From positions 1 through 13,901 of the forward strand of contig JAEMPK010000036.1 in the NCBI GenBank assembly GCA_022759345.1: a stretch of 13,901 nucleotides of DNA. The letters run 5' to 3'. Numbering within the stretch: position 1 is the stretch's first letter; each line of letters opens with the position of its first letter. Positions 5,912 through 12,775 of the stretch are shown here, piece by piece. Source of the DNA: Pyrobaculum sp. GTDB taxonomy: Archaea > Thermoproteota > Thermoprotei > Thermoproteales > Thermoproteaceae. Below the pieces are notes generated by a model. That model ran no database searches, was not told the DNA's origin, and worked only from the letters and a program-made list of their open reading frames with translations. Both the position numbers and the translations under genes were made by a program.

Positions 5912-7687
5912 CTACTGCTTCGCCGTCTCTAACACCGGCGCCGCCTTCAAAACCTCTGCGGCTTCTGAAAACGAGACGCCGCGCCTTACCATGTCCACAA
6001 AGCTAGGCACGTCGTCTATCTTCACCCGCACCTGCCGTCTAGTGTCGCGGTCCCGCACAGTGACTGTGCCGTCCACCGGAGTCCTCTCGTCGATTGTGAC
6101 TGCGAGGGGGGTTCCCACCTCGTCGCAGGAGGCGTATCTACTGCCGATAGTCCCCTCGTCGTCGTAAACCACGTAGAGGCCGGCCTCGGCTAGCCTCCGC
6201 GTAAGCCTCCGGCCGATCTCCACGTAGTCTTGTCTCTTGACGATAGGCAGGACGCAGACGTTGACTGGCGCGATGTCGGGAGGTAGCTTTAGATACACCC
6301 TGCCCTCCTCCGCCACCACCGCCGACTCCAACGTCACGTAGAAAATTCTGTCGAGGCCGAAAGACGGCTCCACCACGTGGGGGATAAACTTCTCCTGATC
6401 CGTCTTGCGCCTCTCGCTCTTTATGAAAACCATGTCTCTAGTCACCACGTAGGGCCCCACGGCAACCTCCTGCCTCCCGCTCCTAAACGCCTCCAGTATG
6501 ACAGACTCGTTCTCCTTCATCGCCTTGATGACCTCCCCCATCTTGTCGCCGTACCTCTCCCTAACCGCGCCGGGGTTGGGGTAGAGCCTAACCACCTCCA
6601 CCTCCTTGGGGGCGGGGAGGCGGCGCTCAAGAGTCATCTCGTGGCCGCTGAGCTTGCTGTGGCCGGAGAGGTCGTAGTCCGTGCGGTAGGCGTGGCCGGA
6701 CACCTCCACCCAGCCGAACCTCTCCGTAAGCACCATCTGGTCGTAGGACTTGGCGCTGTAGTGCGCCCTCTCGTGCGGAAGCTTGCCGAGGAACTTCTGC
6801 CTCTCCAGCGGCACCCCCAGCTCCTTGAGGAACTTGGCGGCCAACGCCATGAAGAAAGCCATCCACTCGTTGGCGTACCCCCTCTTCACCACCTCCCCAG
6901 CCGTAATCGTCACGGGCTCCGTCTGGCCCTTGGCCACGAACTCCTCCGGCACTATGGGGACCTCTAGGTTCTCCACCTCGGCGAAGAAGGGACACCTCGG
7001 GTTCTGCGGGTCGAAGAAAAGCTCGATCTCCATCTGGGTGAACTCCCTCAGCCTGATCAACCCGCCGCGCGGCGAGATCTCGTTACGCGCCACCCTCCCG
7101 ATCTGCGCTACGCCGAAGGGGTGCCTCCGCCCCACGTACTCGGCAAGCCGCGGAAAAGCCACGAAGATTCCCTGCGCCGTCTCCGGCCTGAGGTAGCCGG
7201 CGTTTTCGCTGTAGGGGCCGATGGTGGTCTTGAAGAGGAGGTTAAACCGCTCCACGTTGCCCAAGGGGCCCCCGCAGGCGGGGCACACGATCTTGTACTC
7301 GTTTATAAGTCGTTGAAGCTCCTCGGCAGACATGCCCTCAGTCGAGATCTTCACCCCCCTCTTGGCCAGCTCCTCCTCTACGAGGTGGTCGGCTCTGTAC
7401 CTCCTGCCGCACTTCGTACACGCCACCACAAAGTCTGTAAAGTGCTCTAGGTGGCCGGAGGCCTTGAAGACGGGCTCAGGCATGACGATGGGAGTCTCCA
7501 CCTCCACAATCACGTCTTGGTAAGGCAATACGAAGATCCTCCGCCACTTCTCCACGATGTTGCGCCTTATGGCGACGCCGAGCGGCCCGTAGTCGTAGAA
7601 ACCAGCCACGCCGCCGTAGATCTCTACTGAAGGCCAGTAGAGTAGCCTACGCTTCACGATCTCCTCCAGCAGCTCAGCCCGACGCAT
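5912..7687 (-). CDS. glyS: Glycyl-tRNA synthetase, archaeal/eukaryotic dimeric type (about 591 aa)
   Basis: Charges tRNA-Gly with glycine using ATP. Class II motifs are visible: the dimer motif 1 region (VETPIVMPEPVFKASGH), motif 2 (RPETAQGIF, then RVARNEISPRGGLIRLREF) and motif 3 (EPSFGLDRIFYV). The insertion after motif 1 carries CTKC and CPAC knuckles, likely a zinc site. The last 110 residues form the anticodon-binding domain (NVCVLPIVKRQDYVEIG, IGSRYASCDEVGTPLAVTID). The frame is open to 7726, but I prefer the ATG at 7685-7687 (MRRAELLEEIVKRR). It is 21-22 bases from the TATA box, whereas the upstream ATG at 7696 would be only 12 bases away and earlier starts overlap the box. The gene is divergent from the CDF transporter and shares its promoter segment. 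Confidence 0.95.
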   Translation of the reverse strand: MRRAELLEEIVKRRLLYWPSVEIYGGVAGFYDYGPLGVAIRRNIVEKWRRIFVLPYQDVIVEVETPIVMPEPVFKASGHLEHFTDFVVACTKCGRRYRADHLVEEELAKRGVKISTEGMSAEELQRLINEYKIVCPACGGPLGNVERFNLLFKTTIGPYSENAGYLRPETAQGIFVAFPRLAEYVGRRHPFGVAQIGRVARNEISPRGGLIRLREFTQMEIELFFDPQNPRCPFFAEVENLEVPIVPEEFVAKGQTEPVTITAGEVVKRGYANEWMAFFMALAAKFLKELGVPLERQKFLGKLPHERAHYSAKSYDQMVLTERFGWVEVSGHAYRTDYDLSGHSKLSGHEMTLERRLPAPKEVEVVRLYPNPGAVRERYGDKMGEVIKAMKENESVILEAFRSGRQEVAVGPYVVTRDMVFIKSERRKTDQEKFIPHVVEPSFGLDRIFYVTLESAVVAEEGRVYLKLPPDIAPVNVCVLPIVKRQDYVEIGRRLTRRLAEAGLYVVYDDEGTIGSRYASCDEVGTPLAVTIDERTPVDGTVTVRDRDTRRQVRVKIDDVPSFVDMVRRGVSFSEAAEVLKAAPVLETAKQ

Positions 7688-7701
7688 TGACGCCATTTCC
7701 A

Positions 7702-7714
7702 CATATATTTTAAG
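7702..7714. promoter_or_regulatory. Shared bidirectional TATA element (glyS and CDF transporter)
   Basis: CATATATTTTAAG sits between divergent starts: about 21-22 bases to the glyS ATG (7687) on minus and about 25 bases to the transporter GTG (7733) on plus. One nearly symmetrical AT element may serve both leaderless genes. Confidence 0.65.
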
Positions 7715-7732
7715 TCTTTCCCCCACCCGTCT

Positions 7733-8623
7733 GTGAAGCCCTCAACACGACTATGGCTCGCCTCCCTCTACCTCTTCGTCATAGGGACCGCCTCGCTGGC
7801 CTACACAATAGCTGAGTTGTTGCTAGGCGTAATCCACAGCAGCCTCCTAGTCACCAGCGACGCCATACATGGCTTTATGGACTCCGCAATAGCCTACATC
7901 TCCGGCTTCGGCCTTTACTACGCCTCGCAGAGGGGGAAGACCTTCCCTTGGGAGATCTACAGACTAGAAAGCCTCTTGACCCTCCTCTCGATCCTCACGG
8001 TGCTGACCCTCTACACCTACATGTTGGCCACCTCTATACGCCTCAACGGAGAGCCGACGCCCCTGTGGATGACGCTCCTCCTCCTCGCCGGTGGGGTCCT
8101 GACCTACGTCATGTATCTCTGGGAACGCCGAAACTACCACAAGCTAAAACTCGAAATACTGAGGGCAGACGCCCTACATGCCAAAATAGACACAGCCCTC
8201 TCGCTGACCTCCGCAGCTGCGGTGGTGCTCAGCAACTACTTCCACCTCTTGATAGCGGAGGTGGCGGCGGTGTTCGTAATCTACGGCTATGTGCTTTACG
8301 AATTTACACTGCTCGCAAAAGACGCCGCCTACGGGATACTAGGAGCCCTCTACAAAGACCCCGCCCTAGAGGATAAGATAAGAGAAGCCGCGGCGGAGCT
8401 CGGCAAGCCGTTAGACGTAAAGATCCGACGCGCCGGGAGCTTCCTGGTGGTCTACAGCCTCGTAGCGGTAAGCCCCGACATGACGGTGGGGCGCCTCCAC
8501 GTCCTCAGGACGAAGGCGATAAAGACAATATCGAAACTACACCCCCTCATTGTCCACGTGGACATAAAGTTCGTGCCGAGACGAAAGGAGTATAAACGCC
8601 CACTCAAAAGCCGCCATGCTTAA
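7733..8623 (+). CDS. Cation diffusion facilitator (CDF) transporter, probable Zn2+ exporter (296 aa)
   Basis: A membrane antiporter that expels divalent metal in exchange for protons. Six hydrophobic segments occupy residues 1-200, followed by a soluble domain of about 95 residues with alternating strands and helices (DVKIRRAGSFLVVYSLVAV; LIVHVDIKFVPR), typical of the CDF C-terminal ferredoxin-like fold. The metal site is visible: HGFMD at residues 46-50 in TM2 and HAKID at 149-153 in TM5. Both are HxxxD, the pattern associated with zinc-type CDFs; many bacterial relatives have DxxxD in TM2. The start is GTG at 7733, placed 25 bases from the shared TATA element. The stop overlaps the next gene by eight bases. 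Pairing with a Mn-dependent ureohydrolase may be coincidental. Confidence 0.9.
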   Translation: MKPSTRLWLASLYLFVIGTASLAYTIAELLLGVIHSSLLVTSDAIHGFMDSAIAYISGFGLYYASQRGKTFPWEIYRLESLLTLLSILTVLTLYTYMLATSIRLNGEPTPLWMTLLLLAGGVLTYVMYLWERRNYHKLKLEILRADALHAKIDTALSLTSAAAVVLSNYFHLLIAEVAAVFVIYGYVLYEFTLLAKDAAYGILGALYKDPALEDKIREAAAELGKPLDVKIRRAGSFLVVYSLVAVSPDMTVGRLHVLRTKAIKTISKLHPLIVHVDIKFVPRRKEYKRPLKSRHA

Positions 8624-9416
8624 AAACGTCTGCCGGCAAGATGACGTCAAGCTCTTCGGGGCGCCTATGGAGGACACGTTGAGCTTTAGGCCGGGCACCC
8701 GCTTCGCCCCTCAGAAGATCCGCGCGATACTCCCCTACCTTGAATACACCACAATCTTCGGCAACGTGACGAAGCCCCTATGCGACCTAGGCGACGTGGA
8801 GCTCCTCCAGGGGGCCCCCGCGGAAAACGTGGCGAGGATCGAGAGGTTCATACAGAGGGTGGACCCCCCGTTTATCATGGTGGGAGGCGAACACACGGCC
8901 ACGCTGGCCGCCCTCAACGCGGTCAGGCCCGACACGTACGTGCACATAGACGCCCACTTCGACCTCCGCGACCAGTGGCCCCCCGGCCAAAAGCTGTCCC
9001 ACGCCACCTTCGCCAGAAGAGCCCACGAGAAGCTAGGCTTCTACGCCATATACATCGGCGTCAGGGCATACGACGACGAGGAATACAAATACGCAGAAGA
9101 GGCAGACTTCTACGTCCTGCAGGGAAGCGACTTCACCAGAGGCGACGTGGCAGACGCGGTATCCACCGCGTCGGGGAGAGTATACCTCAGCCTCGACATA
9201 GATGTGTTAGATCCCTCTGAGGCGCCTGGCGTCGGGACGCCGGAGGCCGGGGGGTTGACCTACAGAAAGCTCGAATACTTACTCGCCGACCTCATACTCA
9301 CCCTAAGACCCGTCGCCGTAGACATCATGGAGTATTCGCCCCCCAACGACGTCTCTGACGTAACGGCTGTGAAGGTGGTAAGATTAATCATGCACATCGC
9401 CGCGATGCTTCAGTGA
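8616..9416 (+). CDS. speB: Ureohydrolase, probable agmatinase (arginase family, 266 aa)
   Basis: Hydrolyses a guanidino substrate to urea; in archaea lacking arginase the usual substrate is agmatine, giving putrescine for polyamine synthesis. All six metal ligands of the binuclear Mn site are present: H93 in GGEH, D112/H114/D116 in DAHFDLRD, and D194/D196 in SLDIDVLDP. The conserved downstream loop SEAPGVGTPEAGG and the acidic EYSPPND segment near the C terminus also match. The length (266) is slightly short for the family (about 285-300), with a trimmed N terminus. Start ATG 8616 overlaps the transporter gene, implying coupled translation. The substrate is assigned by family; formiminoglutamase or guanidinobutyrase activity cannot be excluded by reading alone. 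Confidence 0.88.
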   Translation: MLKNVCRQDDVKLFGAPMEDTLSFRPGTRFAPQKIRAILPYLEYTTIFGNVTKPLCDLGDVELLQGAPAENVARIERFIQRVDPPFIMVGGEHTATLAALNAVRPDTYVHIDAHFDLRDQWPPGQKLSHATFARRAHEKLGFYAIYIGVRAYDDEEYKYAEEADFYVLQGSDFTRGDVADAVSTASGRVYLSLDIDVLDPSEAPGVGTPEAGGLTYRKLEYLLADLILTLRPVAVDIMEYSPPNDVSDVTAVKVVRLIMHIAAMLQ

Positions 9417-9484
9417 TCAGCCAGTACGCCTCTCTTCACAGTCAGCCGCGAGCTACCACATCACCGTTCGATAATCCACACAAT

Positions 9485-9494
9485 CTTAAAAATT
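9485..9494 (+). promoter_or_regulatory. Possible nadM promoter (TATA-like)
   Basis: CTTAAAAATT in the 153-base gap between speB and nadM. Initiation about 24 bases later would leave a leader of nearly 60 bases before the ATG at 9570, which is unusual here. A weaker A-rich stretch at 9542-9551 would give a leaderless mRNA instead. Confidence 0.4.
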
Positions 9495-9569
9495 GTTGAG
9501 TCGTGAAGAGCGAGGGCGAGACGTCACAGGTTGGCGAAAAATCCAAAAAACCTTCACACAACGCCATAC

Positions 9570-10091
9570 ATGCGGGCGCTTTTCATAGGCCGTTTCCAGC
9601 CCCTTCACTGGGGACACGTAAAGGTCGTGGAGTGGCTCTTGACGCATTACGAAGAGGTTGTGGTGGCCATAGGCTCCGCCGACAAGGCCCTCACCTTTGA
9701 CAACCCCTTCACGCCCGGCGAACGCCTAGAGATGTTCAGAAGACACTTCGCCGGAAATTGCCGACTCCTCTTCTGCACCGTGCCGGACACCAACGGCCCA
9801 GCGAGCCTCTGGGGCGCATACGTGAAACACTGGTGCCCCCCCTACCACATAGCCTACTCAAACAACCCCTGGGTCGCGGCGGCGCTGGGGCACTGGAACG
9901 TCGAGGTGAGAAGCCACCCAATATACCCCGGATTCTCCGCCACAGCCGTGAGACAAGCCATGGCCCAGGGAGACGAGAAGTGGCGAGAAATGGTGCCCCC
10001 AGCCGTAGCCAAATACATAGAAGAAATAGGCGGCGTCGCCCGAGTGCAGCAACTAGCAAAAACGTCCAAGAAAGTAGACTCCGCCCACTAA
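9570..10091 (+). CDS. nadM: Nicotinamide-nucleotide adenylyltransferase NadM (173 aa)
   Basis: Transfers AMP from ATP to nicotinamide mononucleotide, the last step of NAD synthesis; soluble, usually hexameric. The nucleotidyltransferase signature GRFQPLHWGH is at residues 7-16 (GxFxPxHxGH with the two catalytic His). Further features are SADKALTFDNPFTPGER, a typical NMN-binding stretch, and FSATAVR near residue 122, the ATP-binding counterpart of the usual ISxTxxR. The start is ATG 9570 (MRALFIGRF), which puts the motif at the expected distance from the N terminus and gives the usual archaeal length. A TTG 39 bases upstream adds a tail with no family match. No other NAD gene is adjacent. Confidence 0.93.
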   Translation: MRALFIGRFQPLHWGHVKVVEWLLTHYEEVVVAIGSADKALTFDNPFTPGERLEMFRRHFAGNCRLLFCTVPDTNGPASLWGAYVKHWCPPYHIAYSNNPWVAAALGHWNVEVRSHPIYPGFSATAVRQAMAQGDEKWREMVPPAVAKYIEEIGGVARVQQLAKTSKKVDSAH

Positions 10092-10111
10092 GAGGGTACC
10101 GCAACTCTAAG

Positions 10112-10236
10112 CGCGCCTCGACGCTATGGCATTATCAACTACAAGCCCTAAGCGTCGATAGACGCCGTGGGGCATTCCTCCTTTTCCCCAGCACAGACAG
10201 AATGGTCTACCTCTAGGAGGGATATGTGGAGGCGCG
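10112..10236. repeat. Nested inverted repeats between nadM and the HAD gene
   Basis: In the 182-base gap between convergent genes an outer 8-bp inverted repeat (CGCGCCTC at 10112-10119, GAGGCGCG at 10229-10236) encloses an 8-bp hairpin (TCGACGCT 10118-10125, AGCGTCGA 10151-10158, sharing two bases with the outer arm). A GGGG/CCCC pair also lies inside, in 10169-10188. This could be a folded RNA of about 125 bases or the ends of both mRNAs. No TATA box is seen on either side, so an independent RNA gene is not proven. Confidence 0.4.
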
Positions 10237-10273
10237 TCGCTACCGATGAGTCCTGCCTTCGCGCTGGCGACAA

Positions 10274-10852
10274 CTACAGAAGTTGGTAGAGACTTGTGAT
10301 AATCCTCTTCGCCTTTCTGCATGCGCCACGTCTGGCTATACATACCCCGAGGGCGCCTGCGTTTTCGGCCATCTCCATGTCGTAGTCCGAGTCGCCGACC
10401 ACCACCATGTCTTTCACGTCTACGGAGAAGCGTTTGGCGACTAGGTAGAGGGGGTCAGGCGCCGGCTTGCCCCTGGGCACCTCGTCGCCGCCTACCACGA
10501 AATCGACGTACTGCGCCAGGCCCGTGGCCTCGAGCACCCTCCTGGCTACGTAGCCGCTGGAGGAGGTCACCACCGCCATCGGCCTAGGCAATCTGCCAAG
10601 CACCTCGGCGTCTTGGTAGGGGCGGACAAGGGCAAGGTACTTCTCGAGGAAAAGCGCGTTCTTAAGTCTGGCCAGCTCCTCGGCGCGTTCCGGCAGTAGG
10701 CGGGCCGCGATCTCCCGTGCGGGGAGACCCATCAACGGCCTCACCTCCTCGTACCGCGCCTCCACGCCCAGCCGTCTCAACGCCTCAAGCCACGCCGAGA
10801 CGTGCGCCTCCACGGACTCCACCAAAGTCCCGTCTAGGTCAAAGACGTACAC
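10274..10852 (-). CDS. HAD-superfamily phosphatase, phosphoglycolate phosphatase-like (192 aa)
   Basis: A soluble Mg-dependent phosphohydrolase. All four HAD motifs are visible: I, DLDGT at residues 5-9 (nucleophile D5, acid/base D7); II, VVTSSS at about 94-99; III, K129 in PRGKPAPDP; IV, GDSDYDM at 153-159. The helical cap between residues 15 and 80 and the GKPAPDP motif place it with the phosphoglycolate phosphatase/beta-phosphoglucomutase branch. The natural substrate cannot be read from sequence. The frame is open upstream to 10963, but that extension runs through the tRNA-Pro gene. The GTG at 10850-10852 starts right before the first motif and lies 24 bases from a TATA box (10871-10881) just after the tRNA, so I choose it. 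Confidence 0.88.
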   Translation of the reverse strand: MYVFDLDGTLVESVEAHVSAWLEALRRLGVEARYEEVRPLMGLPAREIAARLLPERAEELARLKNALFLEKYLALVRPYQDAEVLGRLPRPMAVVTSSSGYVARRVLEATGLAQYVDFVVGGDEVPRGKPAPDPLYLVAKRFSVDVKDMVVVGDSDYDMEMAENAGALGVCIARRGACRKAKRIITSLYQLL

Positions 10853-10870
10853 AGAGGCGGAGGCTGAGAG

Positions 10871-10881
10871 GGATAAAAACT
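10871..10881 (-). promoter_or_regulatory. HAD gene promoter (TATA box), immediately downstream of tRNA-Pro
   Basis: The minus strand reads AGTTTTTATCC, centred about 24 bases before the GTG at 10852. The T-run also follows the tRNA 3' end (10885) by only a few bases and could end the tRNA transcript. Confidence 0.55.
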
Positions 10882-10884
10882 TGA

Positions 10885-11014
10885 TGGTGGGGCCGCCGGG
10901 ATTTTTAGGCGGGTTCTCCCCCGAACCCGGGGTCACGTGGGAGCTTGCCGCGTGCGGTCCCAAGCCACGCCTCAGGGGGCTGGGCCCTATCCTACCAGGC
11001 TAGACTACGGCCCC
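10885..11014 (-). tRNA. tRNA-Pro(TGG) with three introns, CCA encoded
   Basis: Reading the minus strand, the acceptor arms GGGGCCG (11014-11008) and CGGCCCC (10895-10889) pair perfectly, followed by discriminator A and encoded CCA (10885-10887). Removing three segments leaves a normal 77-base tRNA. Intron 1: 10971-10988 (18 bases, before position 26). Intron 2: 10942-10958 (17 bases, canonical 37/38). Intron 3: 10904-10921 (18 bases, inside the T-loop). After removal the anticodon stem is CGTGG/CCACG, the loop CTTGGGC with anticodon TGG (10960-10962), and the T-arm CCGGG-TTCGAAT-CCCGG. Intron 2 forms a textbook BHB (central helix CTTG/CAAG, 3-base bulges). Intron 1 also fits one (TAGG/CCTG with a G-T pair). 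A TATA box lies 24 bases upstream. Confidence 0.93.
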
Positions 11015-11033
11015 GGCTGTATAAATAACTGTT

Positions 11034-11043
11034 CTTATAAGTT
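11034..11043 (-). promoter_or_regulatory. tRNA-Pro promoter (TATA box)
   Basis: The minus strand reads AACTTATAAG, centred about 24 bases upstream of the tRNA 5' end at 11014. Confidence 0.65.
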
Positions 11044-11059
11044 TTCTGAGGAGAGACGC

Positions 11060-11069
11060 TGTTTAAAAG
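11060..11069 (+). promoter_or_regulatory. Promoter of the pilin-like gene (TATA box)
   Basis: TGTTTAAAAG is centred about 24 bases before the ATG at 11089, so the promoter survives although the gene is frameshifted. Confidence 0.55.
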
Positions 11070-11088
11070 CTTGTGGTTGCTATGATAT

Positions 11089-11474
11089 ATGGTTGCGGGG
11101 ACTAGGGGTATGGTGCCTCTGGAGATCGCCATGATGTCTGTGATGTTGGACCACTTTCATAGTGTCTACCGTAGGCCAGCCGAGACTTGGGGTGATCTCA
11201 GCTGAGTTATCCACAAGCAACGGCGAGCTGAGACTCGTGTTGATTAACCCAGGCCCTATGGATGCGAAGTTGTCTATGGTAGAAGTCGCCGGAAGCGCCG
11301 TCGTGCACAATCCAAAGCGGCACCCCGGCGGCTCAAGGCGTCATTCCGGTAGGCGCCCAAGCCGTCTGCACCGCTTCGGTGGGCTCGGCGGGGGTTCCGG
11401 GCACCATTGTGACGGGCAGGGTGATATTAAGCGGCGGCCAGAGCTTCCCGTTCACTGCGTCGGTCAAGCCGTAG
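11089..11474 (+). pseudogene. Type IV pilin-like secreted protein, broken by two frameshifts
   Basis: Starting at ATG 11089 the sequence reads MVAGTRGMVPLEIAMMSVML. This is a class III (prepilin) signal: short basic leader, cleavage expected after G7, Glu at +5, then a hydrophobic helix. The frame then shifts near 11147-11150; the next frame continues TTFIVSTVGQPRLGVISAE and LRLVLINPGPMDAKLSMVEV, a strand-rich body with the NPG-type turn common in archaeal pilins. A second shift near 11298-11306 leads to TIQSGTPAAQGVIPVGAQAV and ends at TAG 11472-11474. Removing one base at each site gives about 127 codons. It would be processed by a prepilin peptidase and assembled or anchored at the cell surface. 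Called a pseudogene because two shifts are needed; sequencing error or decay cannot be told apart here. A specific pilin subfamily is not recognised. Confidence 0.65.
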
Positions 11475-11922
11475 CCGGGAGGCTTGAGTCGGCTGGACTG
11501 AGGCCTAACATTGTGAAATTTGGCCCAAACCACGTGGTGTATTTTAGCCACGGCCGACCTCTTGAGGCTGGCGGAGAGGGACGGGGTCGTCAGGAGGGCC
11601 GTAGCGCTGTACCTTGCCGAAAAGGCGAAGAACGACACGTCGAGGCAGAGAGATCGCCAAAGAGCTTCTGAAAAGACACCCCCTTTCAACCAACACCTTT
11701 CTGAATCCTTGGAGCCGGCGGCGTTAGCGCTTGGCGCAACATGAGACTGATTCCGTGGGCCGGCTGGAGGCCGACGTCTTCGGCTGGCGGCCGTGGAACA
11801 GACACATGAACGGAGACGGCGGGAGCGGTATTGAATCGGACGCATCGAGTTTAACCGGCGTAGGCACATCTCACAGCCAACACAAGAACCACATCTCCAG
11901 CCACGCTAGAAGAATCCGTGGA
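11475..11922. other. Gene-poor stretch with decayed coding fragments
   Basis: No intact gene is recognised over about 450 bases. Plus-strand fragment 11544-11640 reads LATADLLRLAERDGVVRR and AVALYLAEKAKNDT, which has the look of the helical C terminus of a ribbon-helix-helix or VapB-like antitoxin. Just upstream, in a different frame, comes VKFGPNHVVYF. These could be the two ends of one small frameshifted gene after the pilin remnant, but the evidence is weak. The rest (11745-11922) gives short, low-quality frames only. Lying between two tRNA genes and next to a broken pilin gene, the stretch looks like eroding sequence. Confidence 0.35.
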
Positions 11923-12038
11923 TGGGCCCGCCGGGATTCGAACCCGGGACCACCCGCGCTCTAAGGCTGTCGCGGGTGCGCCTTGTAAGGCTTGTGCGGC
12001 CCCTAGGCCTGGGCATCATACCGCTAGACTACGGGCCG
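11923..12038 (-). tRNA. tRNA-Val(TAC) with two introns
   Basis: On the minus strand a T-arm (CCGGG-TTCGAAT-CCCGG) and acceptor 3' strand CGGGCCC plus discriminator A end at 11923; CCA is not encoded. Removing intron 1 (11992-12010, 19 bases, position 29/30) and intron 2 (11959-11983, 25 bases, canonical 37/38) leaves 72 bases. The anticodon stem becomes CCCGC/GCGGG and the loop CTTACAC with anticodon TAC (11985-11987). Intron 1 folds with inner helix GGCC/GGCC. Intron 2 has inner helix GGC/GCC and a central helix with one mismatch. The D-arm GTCT...TGAT with a T-T pair is what archaeal tRNA-Val normally shows. Oddity: the first acceptor pair is C-C instead of G-C. A TATA box 23 bases upstream suggests it is expressed. 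Confidence 0.88.
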
Positions 12039-12055
12039 TTTTACATATTTCTGCT

Positions 12056-12065
12056 GGTTTTTAAG
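12056..12065 (-). promoter_or_regulatory. tRNA-Val promoter (TATA box)
   Basis: The minus strand reads CTTAAAAACC, centred about 23 bases upstream of the tRNA 5' end at 12038. Confidence 0.6.
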
Positions 12066-12541
12066 CTTGTCTGTCGACGCGTTGAGGAGAGTGGACACCT
12101 CGATTGATAGGGTCTTCTGCTGTCTCTTGTAGGTCCCAACGGGGCGGTGAAGTTGTCGTAACTCCGCATCACATAGATGTAGGAAACGGTGCTGGGCGTA
12201 TCGACATCTCCGTTCTCTTCGATGCGGCGATGGCTTATCAACGAGACCTTAAACGTAGCATACACCAAGCGGACTTTGCGAGACGGCTTTTATCCACATA
12301 TCTCTATCCAGGGCTTACATATTCAAGGCGGCTGAGAGCTATAATTTAAGATATGAATCCATGATGTCGTTTCATGACTCTGCATATGGACATCCCGCCG
12401 CCTAAGGCGCTAGCCCCCGCCTAACAACTGCGCCGAGAAAGAAAGCCACCTCAGCGCTCTCTAAATGTTTAAGGATTCTAGAAGATACGGCGTCTTAAGT
12501 GACGTTGTTGGTATCTCTCGTCAAATTAAGTGGGCGATATC
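12066..12541. other. Stretch without a recognised gene
   Basis: About 475 bases between tRNA-Val and the rpoP unit. Several short frames exist on both strands, the longest about 80 codons (12104-12349, plus), but none has a promoter at leaderless distance, a convincing start or a recognisable motif. A TATA-like CTATAATTTAAG (12339-12350, plus) is followed by GC-rich sequence from 12390 to 12440 that could be a short RNA. A small hairpin (CGTC-6-GACG, 12491-12504) lies near the 3' end of the 77-residue gene and may help end that transcript. Confidence 0.35.
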
Positions 12542-12775
12542 CTACTCGCCGCGTCCGCCTGCCCACACCACGGTGTCCGTTTCGGGGTCCCAGACGACGG
12601 TGTAGCCGTCTATCCTGATTCTCAGTCTGCCCCGCCTCACCGCTATGAGGTATCCCCTGACTCTTCCAGTCTCTACGTCGATCAACAGGCGGTTGCCTGC
12701 CACGTCTACTCTGAGGGCTTCGGCGAGTTTCGACTTGCGGAACTGCTCGGCTACCTGGGCTAGGTCCGTGGCCAT
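12542..12775 (-). CDS. Small protein of unknown function co-transcribed with rpoP (77 aa)
   Basis: Not recognised. The first 20 residues form a charged helix (MATDLAQVAEQFRKSKLAEA). The rest alternates hydrophobic and charged residues in short strands (RVDVAGNRLLIDVETGRV, YLIAVRRGRLRIRIDGYTVVW), suggesting a small, mostly beta domain, and ends in a Gly-rich tail. There are no Cys, signal peptide or membrane segment. Its ATG (12773-12775) overlaps the rpoP stop codon as TAATG, so the two are translated from one mRNA in tight coupling. The linkage to an RNA polymerase subunit suggests an information-processing role, but this is inference. It does not look like the KEOPS Pcc1 protein that neighbours rpoP in some archaea. 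Confidence 0.78.
   Translation of the reverse strand: MATDLAQVAEQFRKSKLAEALRVDVAGNRLLIDVETGRVRGYLIAVRRGRLRIRIDGYTVVWDPETDTVVWAGGRGE

Noticed and set aside
6377..6967. Long plus-strand ORF opposite glyS
   Set aside because: It is the antisense shadow of a highly conserved synthetase, rich in Leu/Pro/His as expected for such shadows in GC-rich genes.
9503..9700. Plus-strand ORF starting with GTG before nadM
   Set aside because: It overlaps nadM in another frame and has Pro/Arg/His-rich composition without a family pattern.
10853..10963. N-terminal extension of the HAD phosphatase
   Set aside because: It would run through the tRNA-Pro exons and introns. The GTG at 10852 sits just before motif I at the right distance from a TATA box.
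12104..12349. 81-codon plus-strand ORF
   Set aside because: No promoter at leaderless distance, no recognisable motif, and competing frames of similar length on both strands.
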